Assembly: GCA_902464375.1 (NCBI GenBank) | Contig: CABQIM010000004.1 | Coordinates: forward strand, 1 to 56,019 | DNA length: 56,019 nucleotides | DNA from: an uncultured bacterium | Lineage (GTDB): Bacteria; Cyanobacteriota; Vampirovibrionia; Gastranaerophilales; Gastranaerophilaceae | Direction: 5' to 3' | Shown: one piece after another, positions 26,156 through 35,400 of the stretch | Numbering within the stretch: the first letter of the stretch is position 1 | Layout: every line of letters begins with the position of its first letter | Position numbers and translations under genes: made by a program | The notes under the pieces: model-generated | Databases searched by the model: none | Seen by the model: the letters and a program-made list of their open reading frames with translations, nothing else | Told to the model about the DNA's origin: nothing

Positions 26156-26596
26156 CTAGTTCATTTCTAGCATAAAAGTAACCGGTCCATCATTAACAAG
26201 CTCTACATCCATCATTGCTCCAAAAACTCCAGTTCCGGTTTTTATTCCGTAGTTTTGAATTTCTTTGACAAAATCTTCGTACAATTTGTTTGCAATATCA
26301 GGAGCTGCCGATTTATCAAAACTTGGACGTGTACCCTTTTTGCAATCACCACACAATGTGAATTGTGAAACAATCAGCATTTCACCTTGAACATCTAATA
26401 TAGAAAGATTCATTTTGTCATTTTCATCAGAAAAAATTCTTAATCCTGATAATTTTTTTGCCATTTTTTGAACTTGTTCTATTGTATCGCCTTTTTCTAT
26501 GCCAACAAGAGCTAAAATCCCTTTATCAATTTGGGAATATAATTTGTTGTCAATTGTGACAGATGCACATTTTACTCTTTGTATCAATACTTTCAT
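26156..26596 (-). CDS. dtd: D-aminoacyl-tRNA deacylase
   Basis: 146 residues, the family's usual length. The SQFTLCGD motif (77-84) followed by KGTRPSFDKSA and the C-terminal NDGPVTFMLE hold the oxyanion and GP cis-proline elements that define DTD. The enzyme hydrolyses D-amino acids from mischarged tRNAs in the cytosol. It overlaps the end of the upstream DUF115 gene by one base, indicating a shared transcript. Confidence 0.96.
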   Translation of the reverse strand: MKVLIQRVKCASVTIDNKLYSQIDKGILALVGIEKGDTIEQVQKMAKKLSGLRIFSDENDKMNLSILDVQGEMLIVSQFTLCGDCKKGTRPSFDKSAAPDIANKLYEDFVKEIQNYGIKTGTGVFGAMMDVELVNDGPVTFMLEMN

Positions 26597-28485
26597 TATA
26601 AATTTTCTCCGGCTTTTTCCAGTAAATCTAATATAACAGCTATTCTTTTTTCTGCATTATTAAAATACGCACTCATTTTTTCAGACATATTTTCGACTGT
26701 TTTTAAATCAAAATTTCTTGTAATTTTCATCTCATAGTCAATTTCAATTCTTTCTGCGGCTGTAATATAATCAAATACTGTATTCTGATAAGAAGTACTG
26801 CTTTCTAAAAATGCAGCTGTAACTTTTTTTAGTTCTTTTAAAACTTCTACCGTAACATTTTTGTATCGCTTTAAATTGTTATTTAATGCTTTAATCGCAA
26901 TTTGTCCATTATTCACAGATTGTTTTGCTTTTAGAAGCATATTTTTTTTCTGTAGAAGTTTTGTTTTTAACTGTTCAATATCAACTTTGTAATCAATATT
27001 AAAATCACGATTTTCAATCGGCTTGCTATCAGCTAAAGCTTCTTCTAGCGGTATGTTTTCATATCCGTCAATCTGAGCGCCGACAAGAGATGTGTTAATA
27101 TATTTGATTCCTTGAAATTTTTTCGTAAATTCGCTAAGTGGTTCAATAAATGCTGCATAAACTGATTCTGTAGGTATTTTATCTCCATTAATACCTTTAA
27201 CGTAATACAAAGATTTATTTAAGTTTTCAAGTCTTTGTCGTGCGGTTTTTATTCTAGCTTCTTCATTAGCTGAGTTACTAATAGAACTTGTAAAGTTATC
27301 AAAGTCTTTGGCTGTAATTTCCCATTTTTTTTCTACCTCATTATAAGTGCATTGCAAATCCTTATAAGCAGAATCTTTGCTGTAACATTGACCTTCTATG
27401 TACGCCAAATCTTGTCCCACCAAAATAATTTTAGAACAGCCTAGAATTCTTGCTACGTTTAATGCCGTATAAGAAACAGTGCCTTTTGAATAATATTCAT
27501 TAGTCTTTTCGTCTATTAAATTGCTCCAAAAAGAATTAACAGGCAAGTTGTTTGAAATATGAGAAAATGTCTGTTTGAATTTAAAATTTCTAAATTTCGG
27601 ATTTGAATATGGCTCAGTAACGAAGTTGATTTTTGATAAGTCTAAACCTGATACCTGTTTTGATGTATCAAGTGCTTCTATCATACATAAGAAATCCGGT
27701 GTTAAATCGTGCTTAGCTAAAGCCTTCATCGCAGTTCCAACAACGATAAGTACAATATTATCACGATATTTTTTTATAGTTTCTATATTTCTGTCTAATG
27801 TTGGTCCTGCTGATACAACAATAGCGGTTTTGTCGCTATAAAAATCTTTAATCTTGACTAGAGGAATTTCACTAACAAGGCTCGGAATGTTTTGGATGAT
27901 GTTTCTTATTAACGGATAAAAACGCTCTTTTGTGTATTTCAAATCTAGATTGAATCTTCCAACCAGAGTTTGTAACGTTTCTACTAATTTTGTAAACTCA
28001 TCTCTGTTTAAATCTCTGTAAGCTTGAGTTGTTAAAAGTAGCGGCGTATTTTTAGTGTTAGAATTCTGATGCAAGTATTCGCTAGCTTTTTCAATATTAT
28101 CAGCAATAAAGACATTCTTTTTTAATATGTCGTTCGAAAAATCAACGAGCGTAAATGCAATTTTCAAAATGTTTAAGTCCGGTTCTATGAGAATAATACT
28201 GCCTTGAGAATTTGCAGAAGTATATTGGAATAAATAGCCTAGCCCCATTCCATAAATCATATGAATAGCAACCGGAGAATTCTCACATTGTGTGAATATC
28301 TCTTTTGCTTCTCCCAATGGATTCTGCGGATTATGTAAATGGGTACCTTTGTAAAGCAAGTTGTAGAAATTATTTTCTTTCACAAGTTGTGGTATGTCTG
28401 TTACAATATAATTTGTAAGTTTTGTTGCAAGTTCTTTGTCTTTAGTAGCTAAAGCTCTTATATTTTTTTCAAAAATGTTGTTCAT
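26596..28485 (-). CDS. Motility accessory factor (Maf)/DUF115 glycosyltransferase-like protein
   Basis: 629 residues. The central DUF115 (MAF_flag10) domain carries DKTAIVVSAGPTLDRNIE (SAGPTLD at 225-231), IVLIVVGTAMKAL, HDLTPDFLCMIEALD and GCSKIILVGQDLAYI, the nucleotide-sugar-binding Rossmann signatures. The N-terminal 200 residues and a helical C-terminal part (about 490-629) flank it. Maf proteins transfer nonulosonic acids (pseudaminic or legionaminic acid) to flagellin in the cytosol before export. With the sigma-28-like factor and FliD elsewhere in the window it supports a flagellar glycosylation system. No sugar-synthesis genes are next to it. Confidence 0.85.
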   Translation of the reverse strand: MNNIFEKNIRALATKDKELATKLTNYIVTDIPQLVKENNFYNLLYKGTHLHNPQNPLGEAKEIFTQCENSPVAIHMIYGMGLGYLFQYTSANSQGSIILIEPDLNILKIAFTLVDFSNDILKKNVFIADNIEKASEYLHQNSNTKNTPLLLTTQAYRDLNRDEFTKLVETLQTLVGRFNLDLKYTKERFYPLIRNIIQNIPSLVSEIPLVKIKDFYSDKTAIVVSAGPTLDRNIETIKKYRDNIVLIVVGTAMKALAKHDLTPDFLCMIEALDTSKQVSGLDLSKINFVTEPYSNPKFRNFKFKQTFSHISNNLPVNSFWSNLIDEKTNEYYSKGTVSYTALNVARILGCSKIILVGQDLAYIEGQCYSKDSAYKDLQCTYNEVEKKWEITAKDFDNFTSSISNSANEEARIKTARQRLENLNKSLYYVKGINGDKIPTESVYAAFIEPLSEFTKKFQGIKYINTSLVGAQIDGYENIPLEEALADSKPIENRDFNIDYKVDIEQLKTKLLQKKNMLLKAKQSVNNGQIAIKALNNNLKRYKNVTVEVLKELKKVTAAFLESSTSYQNTVFDYITAAERIEIDYEMKITRNFDLKTVENMSEKMSAYFNNAEKRIAVILDLLEKAGENL

Positions 28486-28650
28486 AAAACTCCCCCTGTG
28501 AAAGATTTTTTCTCTTTGATAAGGTTTGGATGTGTGTTATTCCGTAAGAAATATTCTATATATAGATTGAAACCCACCCACATCTGTGAAGCTCAGCGCA
28601 ACTTCGCTAACAGCTGGACCTCCCTAATTATGGAGGATTTCCCCTTTTCA

Positions 28651-29667
28651 TTATCCTTGCTTTCCTCTGAGTTGACCGCAAGCAGCATCAATATCCGCAC
28701 CACGTTCAAGCCTTACCGTAACTTTTTTGCCGGAATGCTCAAGCAGGTATTTAAACTTCATAATATCGTTATTAGAAGGTTTTTTGTAATCGTTTTCGAT
28801 TACAGAATTGTATGGAATAAGGTTTATGTTGCATTTTATTCCTCTGAGTAATATTGCAAGCTCTTTCGCAACTTCCTGAGTATCATTAAAGCCGTGGATT
28901 AAAATGTATTCAATGGTTATTCTTCTACCTGTTTTTTCAACATAACTTATTAACGCATTTTTTAATTCGTCAATCGGATACTTATTCTCTATTGGCATTA
29001 ATTCCGCTCTTAGCTTATGGTTAGGAGCGTGGAGTGAAATTGCTAAAGTGGATTGCAAATCCATTTCTGCAAGTCGCTTGATTCCGGGGATAATTCCACT
29101 TGTAGAAATAGTTATTCTTCTGGCACCTATTTGAAAATCGTTGTTAAATATTTCAAGTGCTTTTAATACGTTATTTAGGTTTAACAAAGGTTCTCCTTGT
29201 CCCATAAATACGATATTTGTAACTTTTAAGCCGGTATCACGCTGAATAGAAAGTACTTGTTCTATAATTTCTTGATGAGTCAGGTTGCGCTTAAAACCGC
29301 CTTTGCCTGTTGCGCAGAAAGAACAATTCACTGCACATCCGACTTGTGAACTTACGCACGCAGTAAGATTTGCTCTGTTATCAAATCGCATAAGCACTGT
29401 TTCTACACATTCACCATCAGGATATTCGATTAAGTACTTCAAAGTCCCATCTGAACTTACTTGCTTAACTTTGATTTTTGATTCTGTAACAGATGCAACC
29501 TGTTTTAATTGTTCACGGAAATCTTTTGATAAGTTTGTCATTTCGTCAATACTAGATACAGATTTACCGTAAATCCAGTTGTGAATTTGTTTTGCTCGGA
29601 ATTTTGTAGCACCCATTTGTGCCATCAAATCCTCAAGTTCGCTTAATGTCATGCCAGCTAAAATCAT
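28651..29667 (-). CDS. rlmN: 23S rRNA (adenine-2503-C2)/tRNA methyltransferase
   Basis: 338 residues, radical SAM. The FeS motif C-x3-C-x2-C is C111, C115, C118 in VGCAVNCSFCATG; a catalytic Cys lies near the C-terminus in AACGQLRG. FMGQGEPL and EYILIHGFND are RlmN signatures. It methylates A2503 in the peptidyl-transferase centre and A37 of some tRNAs. Its start overlaps the stop of the upstream cysteine-cluster gene by one base (TAATG), indicating coupling. Confidence 0.96.
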   Translation of the reverse strand: MILAGMTLSELEDLMAQMGATKFRAKQIHNWIYGKSVSSIDEMTNLSKDFREQLKQVASVTESKIKVKQVSSDGTLKYLIEYPDGECVETVLMRFDNRANLTACVSSQVGCAVNCSFCATGKGGFKRNLTHQEIIEQVLSIQRDTGLKVTNIVFMGQGEPLLNLNNVLKALEIFNNDFQIGARRITISTSGIIPGIKRLAEMDLQSTLAISLHAPNHKLRAELMPIENKYPIDELKNALISYVEKTGRRITIEYILIHGFNDTQEVAKELAILLRGIKCNINLIPYNSVIENDYKKPSNNDIMKFKYLLEHSGKKVTVRLERGADIDAACGQLRGKQG

Positions 29668-30479
29668 TATTGTAATTTATCCTTATAAAAATCTATAATA
29701 TCTACTTTTGCCTTAAGAAGCATTGCTTGGTGCGCAATTTCATTTTTCCATTCATTGAAAGAACATCTTGAAGGTAGAAGTTTTAACGGGTTGTGCGGAA
29801 AATCTTTACAAATATCCGGTCTGTTTTCATAATCAGAACACATATTATCCTTAAGTTTCGGACAGTAATAATAGTAAATCTTATCCTCGACTAACTCATT
29901 CAGAAGTTTAAAGTATTCCGGATTGACTTTTCTAGCCTCTTCTTCTGATTCATACGGAACGAATACAGAAACGAAATCAGCAGAAAACTTATCACCGCGC
30001 ATAGCTCTTTGCTTAAGTTGATTATAAGAGTATTCGCTGGTTGCAAGTCTGCAACAATCACCACATAAATTGCAAGAATACTCACATTTTTTGTCCATAA
30101 TGGCTTTATACGTTGCTTTTAGCTTTTGCCTATAATCACCTGCCAAGAATGTTATAATCTTCATTTGCCATTCTCTGTATTCACAATTCATAGGGAATGG
30201 TGTGAAAACGTCTTTTTTTTCTATTTTGCAATCTTTTTTTTGAGAACAAGTTGTACAAGGATTTTCCGGCTTAAATTTATTAACTTCGCGTCGGATGCTT
30301 TCAGCGGCTTCCATAAAAATCTGTTCGTAATTATTTTTTAAATTGTTATATTGAGAGCCTAAAGAATTATTTTGTTGAGCAGGCTTTTCCGCAGGAACAT
30401 CGTTAAAAAAGTTGTCTTGCTCTTTTGGCTGTTCATTAGAAAAAAAGTTTGTATTCTGTGATGTAAAAAAGTTATCCAT
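29667..30479 (-). CDS. YkgJ-type cysteine-cluster (Fe/Zn-chelating) protein
   Basis: 270 residues from the ATG at 30479; a TTG at 30515 would add 12 residues but the extra part has no ribosome site. The N-terminal about 45 residues contain three NFF repeats in a Gln/Asn-rich tail (NFFTSQ, NFFSNEQ, NFFND). A Cys group CTTCSQKKDC and CEYSCNLCGDCCR lead into the conserved YkgJ core that ends with FPHNP, SRCSF and similar. The family is thought to bind metal in a CxxCxxCC arrangement and is often coupled to RNA or protein modification enzymes. Here it is coupled to rlmN by a 1-nt overlap. Confidence 0.8.
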   Translation of the reverse strand: MDNFFTSQNTNFFSNEQPKEQDNFFNDVPAEKPAQQNNSLGSQYNNLKNNYEQIFMEAAESIRREVNKFKPENPCTTCSQKKDCKIEKKDVFTPFPMNCEYREWQMKIITFLAGDYRQKLKATYKAIMDKKCEYSCNLCGDCCRLATSEYSYNQLKQRAMRGDKFSADFVSVFVPYESEEEARKVNPEYFKLLNELVEDKIYYYYCPKLKDNMCSDYENRPDICKDFPHNPLKLLPSRCSFNEWKNEIAHQAMLLKAKVDIIDFYKDKLQ

Positions 30480-30559
30480 AGCATAAATGGTAACATAAAT
30501 CGCCCTACTCGGCAATGAAAATAATCAATAATAAATTAAAATAAACCATGCAAGCCCTC

Positions 30560-30600
30560 GCCCCTTGCGGGAGGTGCTACGCACGTAGAAAACTCACAAG
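30560..30600 (+). repeat. Repeat family D, fragment
   Basis: GGTGCTACGCACGTAGAAAAC, the palindromic end of family D, joined to a CTCGCCCC-type block. It lies in the 347-bp gap before the superoxide reductase gene. Confidence 0.6.
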
Positions 30601-30790
30601 ATTGTATCGCTCACACCTCGCCCCTTGCGGGAGAGCGGATTTTCGGTAGGGCGTGAGCCCGTAAGAGCAAATAACATGAAAATGACGCAAAAATCCGTCA
30701 GGATTTGTTGTCATTGGAATGTTTTGCTCGCCCGAATAATCCAAGACAGGGAGCAGTCGTTCAAGCGTTAGCGAGTTACGAATGCGGGTG
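30600..30790 (-). repeat. Degenerate, inverted copy of repeat family B
   Basis: Read on the minus strand it resembles 11549-11672 and 40468-40600. Shared runs include GGGAGAGCGGATTTTC, GTAGGGCG and GAATAATCCAAGACA. A separate internal block contains AAAATCCGTCAGGATTTTG-type symmetry. No gene is seen. Confidence 0.55.
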
Positions 30791-30826
30791 AGGGGTTGGG
30801 TAAAAAAGGGATAAAAAAGGAGTAAT

Positions 30827-31219
30827 ATGACAAAAGAAAAACTAGAAATCTATAAGTGCGAAGTTTGCGGAAACCTTGTTCAAGTTCTGCTTGCAGGTGG
30901 TGGAGAACTTGTCTGTTGCGGTCAGCCAATGAAACTTCAAACTATTCAACACGACAAAACTGAACTCGGTGAAAAACACGCACCAGTAATAGAAAATCGC
31001 GGTAACTTAAGATTTGTTCAAGTAAAATCGCATCCGATGCTAAAAGAGCACTATATCCAATGGCTAGAAGTGTTCAACAATGACAAGAGTGAAGTTCACC
31101 TAAAATACTTTGAACCGGAAACTGTTCCGGAGCTTGAAATTTCTTGTCTAAAAGATGATATCAAAGCAATAGAATTTTGTAATATACACGGTTTGTGGGG
31201 AGAAAATAACAATGATTAG
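30827..31219 (+). CDS. dfx: Desulfoferrodoxin (2Fe superoxide reductase)
   Basis: 130 residues with two iron sites. The N-terminal desulforedoxin-type rubredoxin centre has Cys at 11, 14, 30 and 31 (CEVC...CC). The SOR centre has H51, H69, H75, C118 and H121 (KHAPVIE, KSHPMLKEHY, FCNIHGLW), matching the His4Cys ligand set of Desulfovibrio desulfoferrodoxin. It reduces superoxide to peroxide without making oxygen and is typical of anaerobes. The downstream ferritin overlaps by 8 nt, suggesting a joint iron and oxidative-stress response. AAAAGGAG precedes the ATG. Confidence 0.95.
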   Translation: MTKEKLEIYKCEVCGNLVQVLLAGGGELVCCGQPMKLQTIQHDKTELGEKHAPVIENRGNLRFVQVKSHPMLKEHYIQWLEVFNNDKSEVHLKYFEPETVPELEISCLKDDIKAIEFCNIHGLWGENNND

Positions 31220-31700
31220 TGATAAAATTAATGAAATAATTAACGAACAAATTAACAAAGAGTTTTACTCCGGATACTTGTATCTGTCTATGTCTGCTTA
31301 CCTAAAAGAACTCGGGCTTTTTGGCTTTGCATCTTGGTTAAGGTTACAAGCGCGCGAAGAAGTTGAGCACGGCTTAAAGCTTTTTGATTACTTGATAGAA
31401 CGCAATAGCTTTGTTACGCTTAAACAAATCAAGACACCGGAATTTGAATACAACGGAATTGTTTCCATTTTTAATATAATCTATGACCACGAAAAATGTA
31501 TCACAGAGTCAGTTATGAAAGTTGCGCGTCTTGCAGAAGACGAGTGTGACAGAACAACACTTACTTTTATTGATTGGTTTATCACAGAACAAATCGAAGA
31601 AGAAAAGAATATCAAAGATATTATCAAACGCTTAGAACTCTTTGGTGACGATAATGTGTCACTCTATCTTATGGACAAAGAACTTGCCGAACGCACCTAG
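31212..31700 (+). CDS. ftn: Bacterial non-haem ferritin
   Basis: 162 residues, a four-helix ferritin. Ferroxidase residues E17, E50 and H53 are in MISDKINEIINEQINKEF and LQAREEVEHGLKLFDY; a further Glu pair is in helices C and D (TITEQIEEE). The C-terminal GDDNVSLYLMDKEL is typical of FtnA. It oxidises and stores iron in a cytosolic 24-mer. Its start lies within the last codons of desulfoferrodoxin, so the two are translated together. Confidence 0.92.
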   Translation: MISDKINEIINEQINKEFYSGYLYLSMSAYLKELGLFGFASWLRLQAREEVEHGLKLFDYLIERNSFVTLKQIKTPEFEYNGIVSIFNIIYDHEKCITESVMKVARLAEDECDRTTLTFIDWFITEQIEEEKNIKDIIKRLELFGDDNVSLYLMDKELAERT

Positions 31701-31703
31701 GTG

Positions 31704-32199
31704 CTACGCACGTAGACACAACTGTCGGCTACTTGGTAAAAACGACAAGAGTATTTATAAACTACAGGTTCCGCCTCATTGGTGGAGCTACAAAATCAAT
31801 GTTATATTTCCCCCGCACGTAGACATTTGGTCGGCTACTAGGTGGTGATTACAAAATTGTTTTATATTTACTAGCTCCGCCTCAAAGTGTGACTACAAGT
31901 GAAATGTGCATTTACCTACGCACGTAGACACAACTGTCGGCTACTTGGTAAAAACGACAAGAGTATTTATAAACTACAGGTTCCGCCTCATTGGTGGAGC
32001 TACAAAATCAATGTTATATTTCCCCCGCACGTAGACATTTGGTCGGCTACTAGGTGGTGATTACAAAATTGTTTTATATTTACTAGCTCCGCCTCAAAGT
32101 GTGACTACAAGTGAAATGTGCATTTACCTACGCACGTAGACACAACTGTCGGCTACTTGGTAAAAACGACAAGAGTATTTATAAACTACAGGTTCCGCC
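31704..32199 (+). repeat. Perfect 212-bp tandem repeat, 2.3 copies (family D)
   Basis: The unit starts at CTACGCACGTAG at 31704 and repeats at 31916 and 32128, a period of 212 bp. I find no difference between the first two copies; the third is identical for about 72 bp to 32199 and then diverges. Each unit contains two related halves, each with a CGCACGTAGACA motif and a TCCGCCTC stretch. It lies directly after the ferritin gene. Such identity implies recent expansion or collapse by slippage or unequal exchange. Confidence 0.9.
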
Positions 32200-32239
32200 T
32201 CGAAGTGTGACAACAAGTATGGCGCGTCCCCTCCCTTTA

Positions 32240-32338
32240 TAGGGGGAGGTACAGACTTTTCTAAAACTTAATTCTCGCCCGCAACATCCATTGAGCGGGA
32301 GAGATGTCACGTTAGTGACAGAGAGGGAAGGGTGGGGG
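32240..32338 (-). repeat. Intergenic repeat family C, copy 2
   Basis: Reverse-complement relative of 9419-9535. It shares the GCCCGCAACATCCATTGAGC stretch and the GTCACGTTAGTGAC palindrome. Confidence 0.7.
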
Positions 32339-32340
32339 CT

Positions 32341-32398
32341 AATTCCCTCCACTTACAATTTTGTCGCTCTGCCTACCATCTGGTAAGTGTGTTGCAAA
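32341..32398 (+). repeat. Intergenic repeat family A, copy 2
   Basis: ATTCCCTCCACTTAC...GGTAAGTGTGTTGCAAAA, shortened relative to the other copies. The CACTTAC/GTAAGTG arms form a hairpin immediately after the fliD stop and may act as its transcription end. Confidence 0.55.
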
Positions 32399-32400
32399 AT

Positions 32401-35400
32401 CTAACTTTGCAAGAACGAACTATACTGTTGTTGCATGCCGGCAATAATCATGTTCATAGATGAGAATCTTTTTTCTAATTGTGCGCGGTATCTTTCGATA
32501 GCTTCGTTGGCTTTCGTAATCTTCATGGCTGTTTTGTTGATGTCGCTCTTGATGCTTTTTTCTGTGACGTCAAAATATCCGGTTACGGATTTCAAAGAAG
32601 ATTCCAATAAGTTTTCAACTTTTGTGAATACACCTTGGTTGCTTGCTCCGCCGACAAGTAATGCTTTTACCGCATCAGCATCTTTTGCGTAAGCTTCTAG
32701 GAATTTATCGCGGTCGAATGATAAATCAATAATGCTTTCGTTGGATGTTGATGTGTTGTTGGCACTTGCAGAACTTACGGAAATTCCGATTGCGCTAAGG
32801 TTTCTAAATACTGTTGCGCCGGCGTCAGAACCTGTCATCATTGTTCGTAACTGATTTCTAATCATCTTTAACGTAGACTGGTCGTGCAATTTACCGGTAG
32901 TTGAGATTTGCTCGTCAACGTTTTTCATAAGCTCGTTGTATGATTCAACTACACTCTCAATCGTGTTCGCAACCTTGTCTTTGTCCTTTTCGATTGTGAT
33001 TGTTACAGGGTTATTTTCAGTGATGTCTTTTAAGTTAAGTGTTAAGCCCTTAATCTTGGTGATGTCACTGGTGATTGTGTTTGAAGTAGCAGAATACTTA
33101 GTTCCGTTAATTGTAAATTTCGCGTTGCTTCCAAGCTCTTGGTTAGCGACACTTAAACGAGTTTCGTCTAAAGAGCCGTCACTGTTCCATTTAGAATTTG
33201 TGTAACCCATAATATCAGTGAAGTTACTTGTTCCGGCTTCAATGTTAATAAGTGCAGCGCCTGTCGTGCGTGATTGTATAACGAGTCTGCCGCCGATAGA
33301 ATCCCAGTATGCGGTAGCGTTTGCGGCTTCGCTGTTGTTAATTTGATTTATTATGTCGGACAATTTTGTATTCTTTCCGACAGTAATTTCTTGATTGCCG
33401 ACCGTAAAAGTACCTTCCGTAACGTCACCGAGCCTGAACATTCCGCCTGCGGTAACGAGTGTGTCTGTGCTAACACGGTATAATTCACGTGTGCTCTTGG
33501 AGAACATTCCGCTCTTGTCTTTTACTAAACCAACGACTGCTTGTAAGTTAGATGTGTCAGTAGTTGTGCCGGCTTCTACAGTTACTCCGTCTGTTTTTGA
33601 GTAAATAACGAGCTTGCCGTCTTCGAATTTTAAATCCACATCAGAGAATTTCGCAGCAATTTGTGAACGCAAATCACCGAATGTCTTGGTAGAATCGATG
33701 TCGATGAGGGCTTTTTGTCCGTTTCTAAAGATTGAGAATGTTCCGTCTGCGATGTTTAATTTGCCTAAAACAGTGTTATAGTCGGCATAATTAGCAGCAG
33801 ACAAATCTTTTTCTACAATTTGGTTTGTCGTTTCTTGAACTTCATCACCGCTAGCCATAAAGCCTGACATAGAGTCAGTATGTTTTGCCAAAATATTTAG
33901 AAGCTGTGATGTTCCACCAGTATGAACAATATCATACGCATCACTTATATACAATTTGCCATCATGAAAACTAGAAGCAATCCCGATATCATTTAATTTA
34001 TTGATAAGAGAACCAAAAGTATCTGTTGATGTTATAGATATAGTTTTTGTTTCGCCACGAATGCCAAAAATCAAACTACCTTCATTATGTAAGCTTTGAG
34101 CTCCTTGTTGCACCAAATCAAACTCACTCAACAGCGTATCTTTAGTAGCTTCGTGCGCAGCGGTTGAAGTTGTTGTTACATTTTCGGTACCGATGTAGTT
34201 GTATTTTGTATCTGTAATATTGCTGAATAGTTTTTCAACAACGTTGGATGCGTTTGTTGTGCTGTTGGACTTGGCGATATAAGAATTGCCGTTTCCGATA
34301 ATCATGAGTTTTGCGCCGTCATCGGTGTTCATCAGACCTGTTTGAAGCCCGAATGATTTTAGGTTGTCCATAAATGAACCGATTGTTTCGTCATCAGAAA
34401 TCAGCGCAGTGTATCTTACTCCGTTGTTGTAAACATAGTATTCGCCGGATGTTACGCCCAAATCTTTGAGCAAAGTGTCGCGCGTAGCGTTAGTTACTGC
34501 AGTTGTAACAGTCTGCGTATTCAAATCGCTTGCAATGTCGTAAGTCTTTTTGTAATCGCCGAAGAGAACATCTAAAGGTGAAGTGAAGTTATAGGTAGCA
34601 GGGTCATAATTAATTCGACTGCCATATGCATAACAAGTGATGTCGAAATCTGCTACAGAAGATGAATCCAATACTATTTTGCCGTTTTGAAGCTTTGCAT
34701 TGATACCAGCGTCCTCAAAAGCGCTAAGAATAGAATTGATATTAGAATCCAATGTCAATGATACACTTGTGGTTGTCCAATTGCTGTTTTTATCCTTTGT
34801 TGCTATTTGCATATTATAACTTATTATGCCTGCTACACCTTCTGTGCCATATGTAGCTTTTGAACTAATGGTATTTCCGTTCTCATCGAACAAATCTTTT
34901 AACTTAGTGCTGCCTGTTACAGCAACTGTCTGTGTTTCAGAGATTGTACGTCCGTCGGTTGTTGCGTTGTAGATTGTTTCGTAAGCAATTCCTTCAGATT
35001 TAAATTGAAACACATCTAATATATTAGAACCACCACTTACAGCTTCCAAGTGCAAACCACCTTCATTGTCATAAAAATAAATGTTATTATTCTCATCCGC
35101 TATAGCAAAGATTCCATGTTTATTTAATTGTGCTGCCAAATCATTTAATGTTCCGTCTTGGTTAATAGTAATAGTTATATCTACAGATGAGTCGTTGTAA
35201 TCTTTGATTTTAATAGTGCCATCGCCATGATTGTAACCATCGATATTTTTGATTACAGTATTTGGGGTAACAACTCCTGTCGTAGTCGTAGTCAAAGTTC
35301 TACCGTCCGTAACGTTTTCGTACGTAGTTTCACCGTCGACAGTATAAGTATAACCGTTACCAACCCCAGCCAACTTCAATACATTCTTAAGGTTGTCGGA

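Noticed and set aside
30496..30520. GCCGAGTA-like -10 on the minus strand before the cysteine-cluster gene
   Set aside because: No TAAA 15 nt upstream; a chance match.
31642..31848. 68-aa frame from ferritin into the tandem repeat
   Set aside because: It overlaps ferritin in another frame and ends in the repeat, not a gene.
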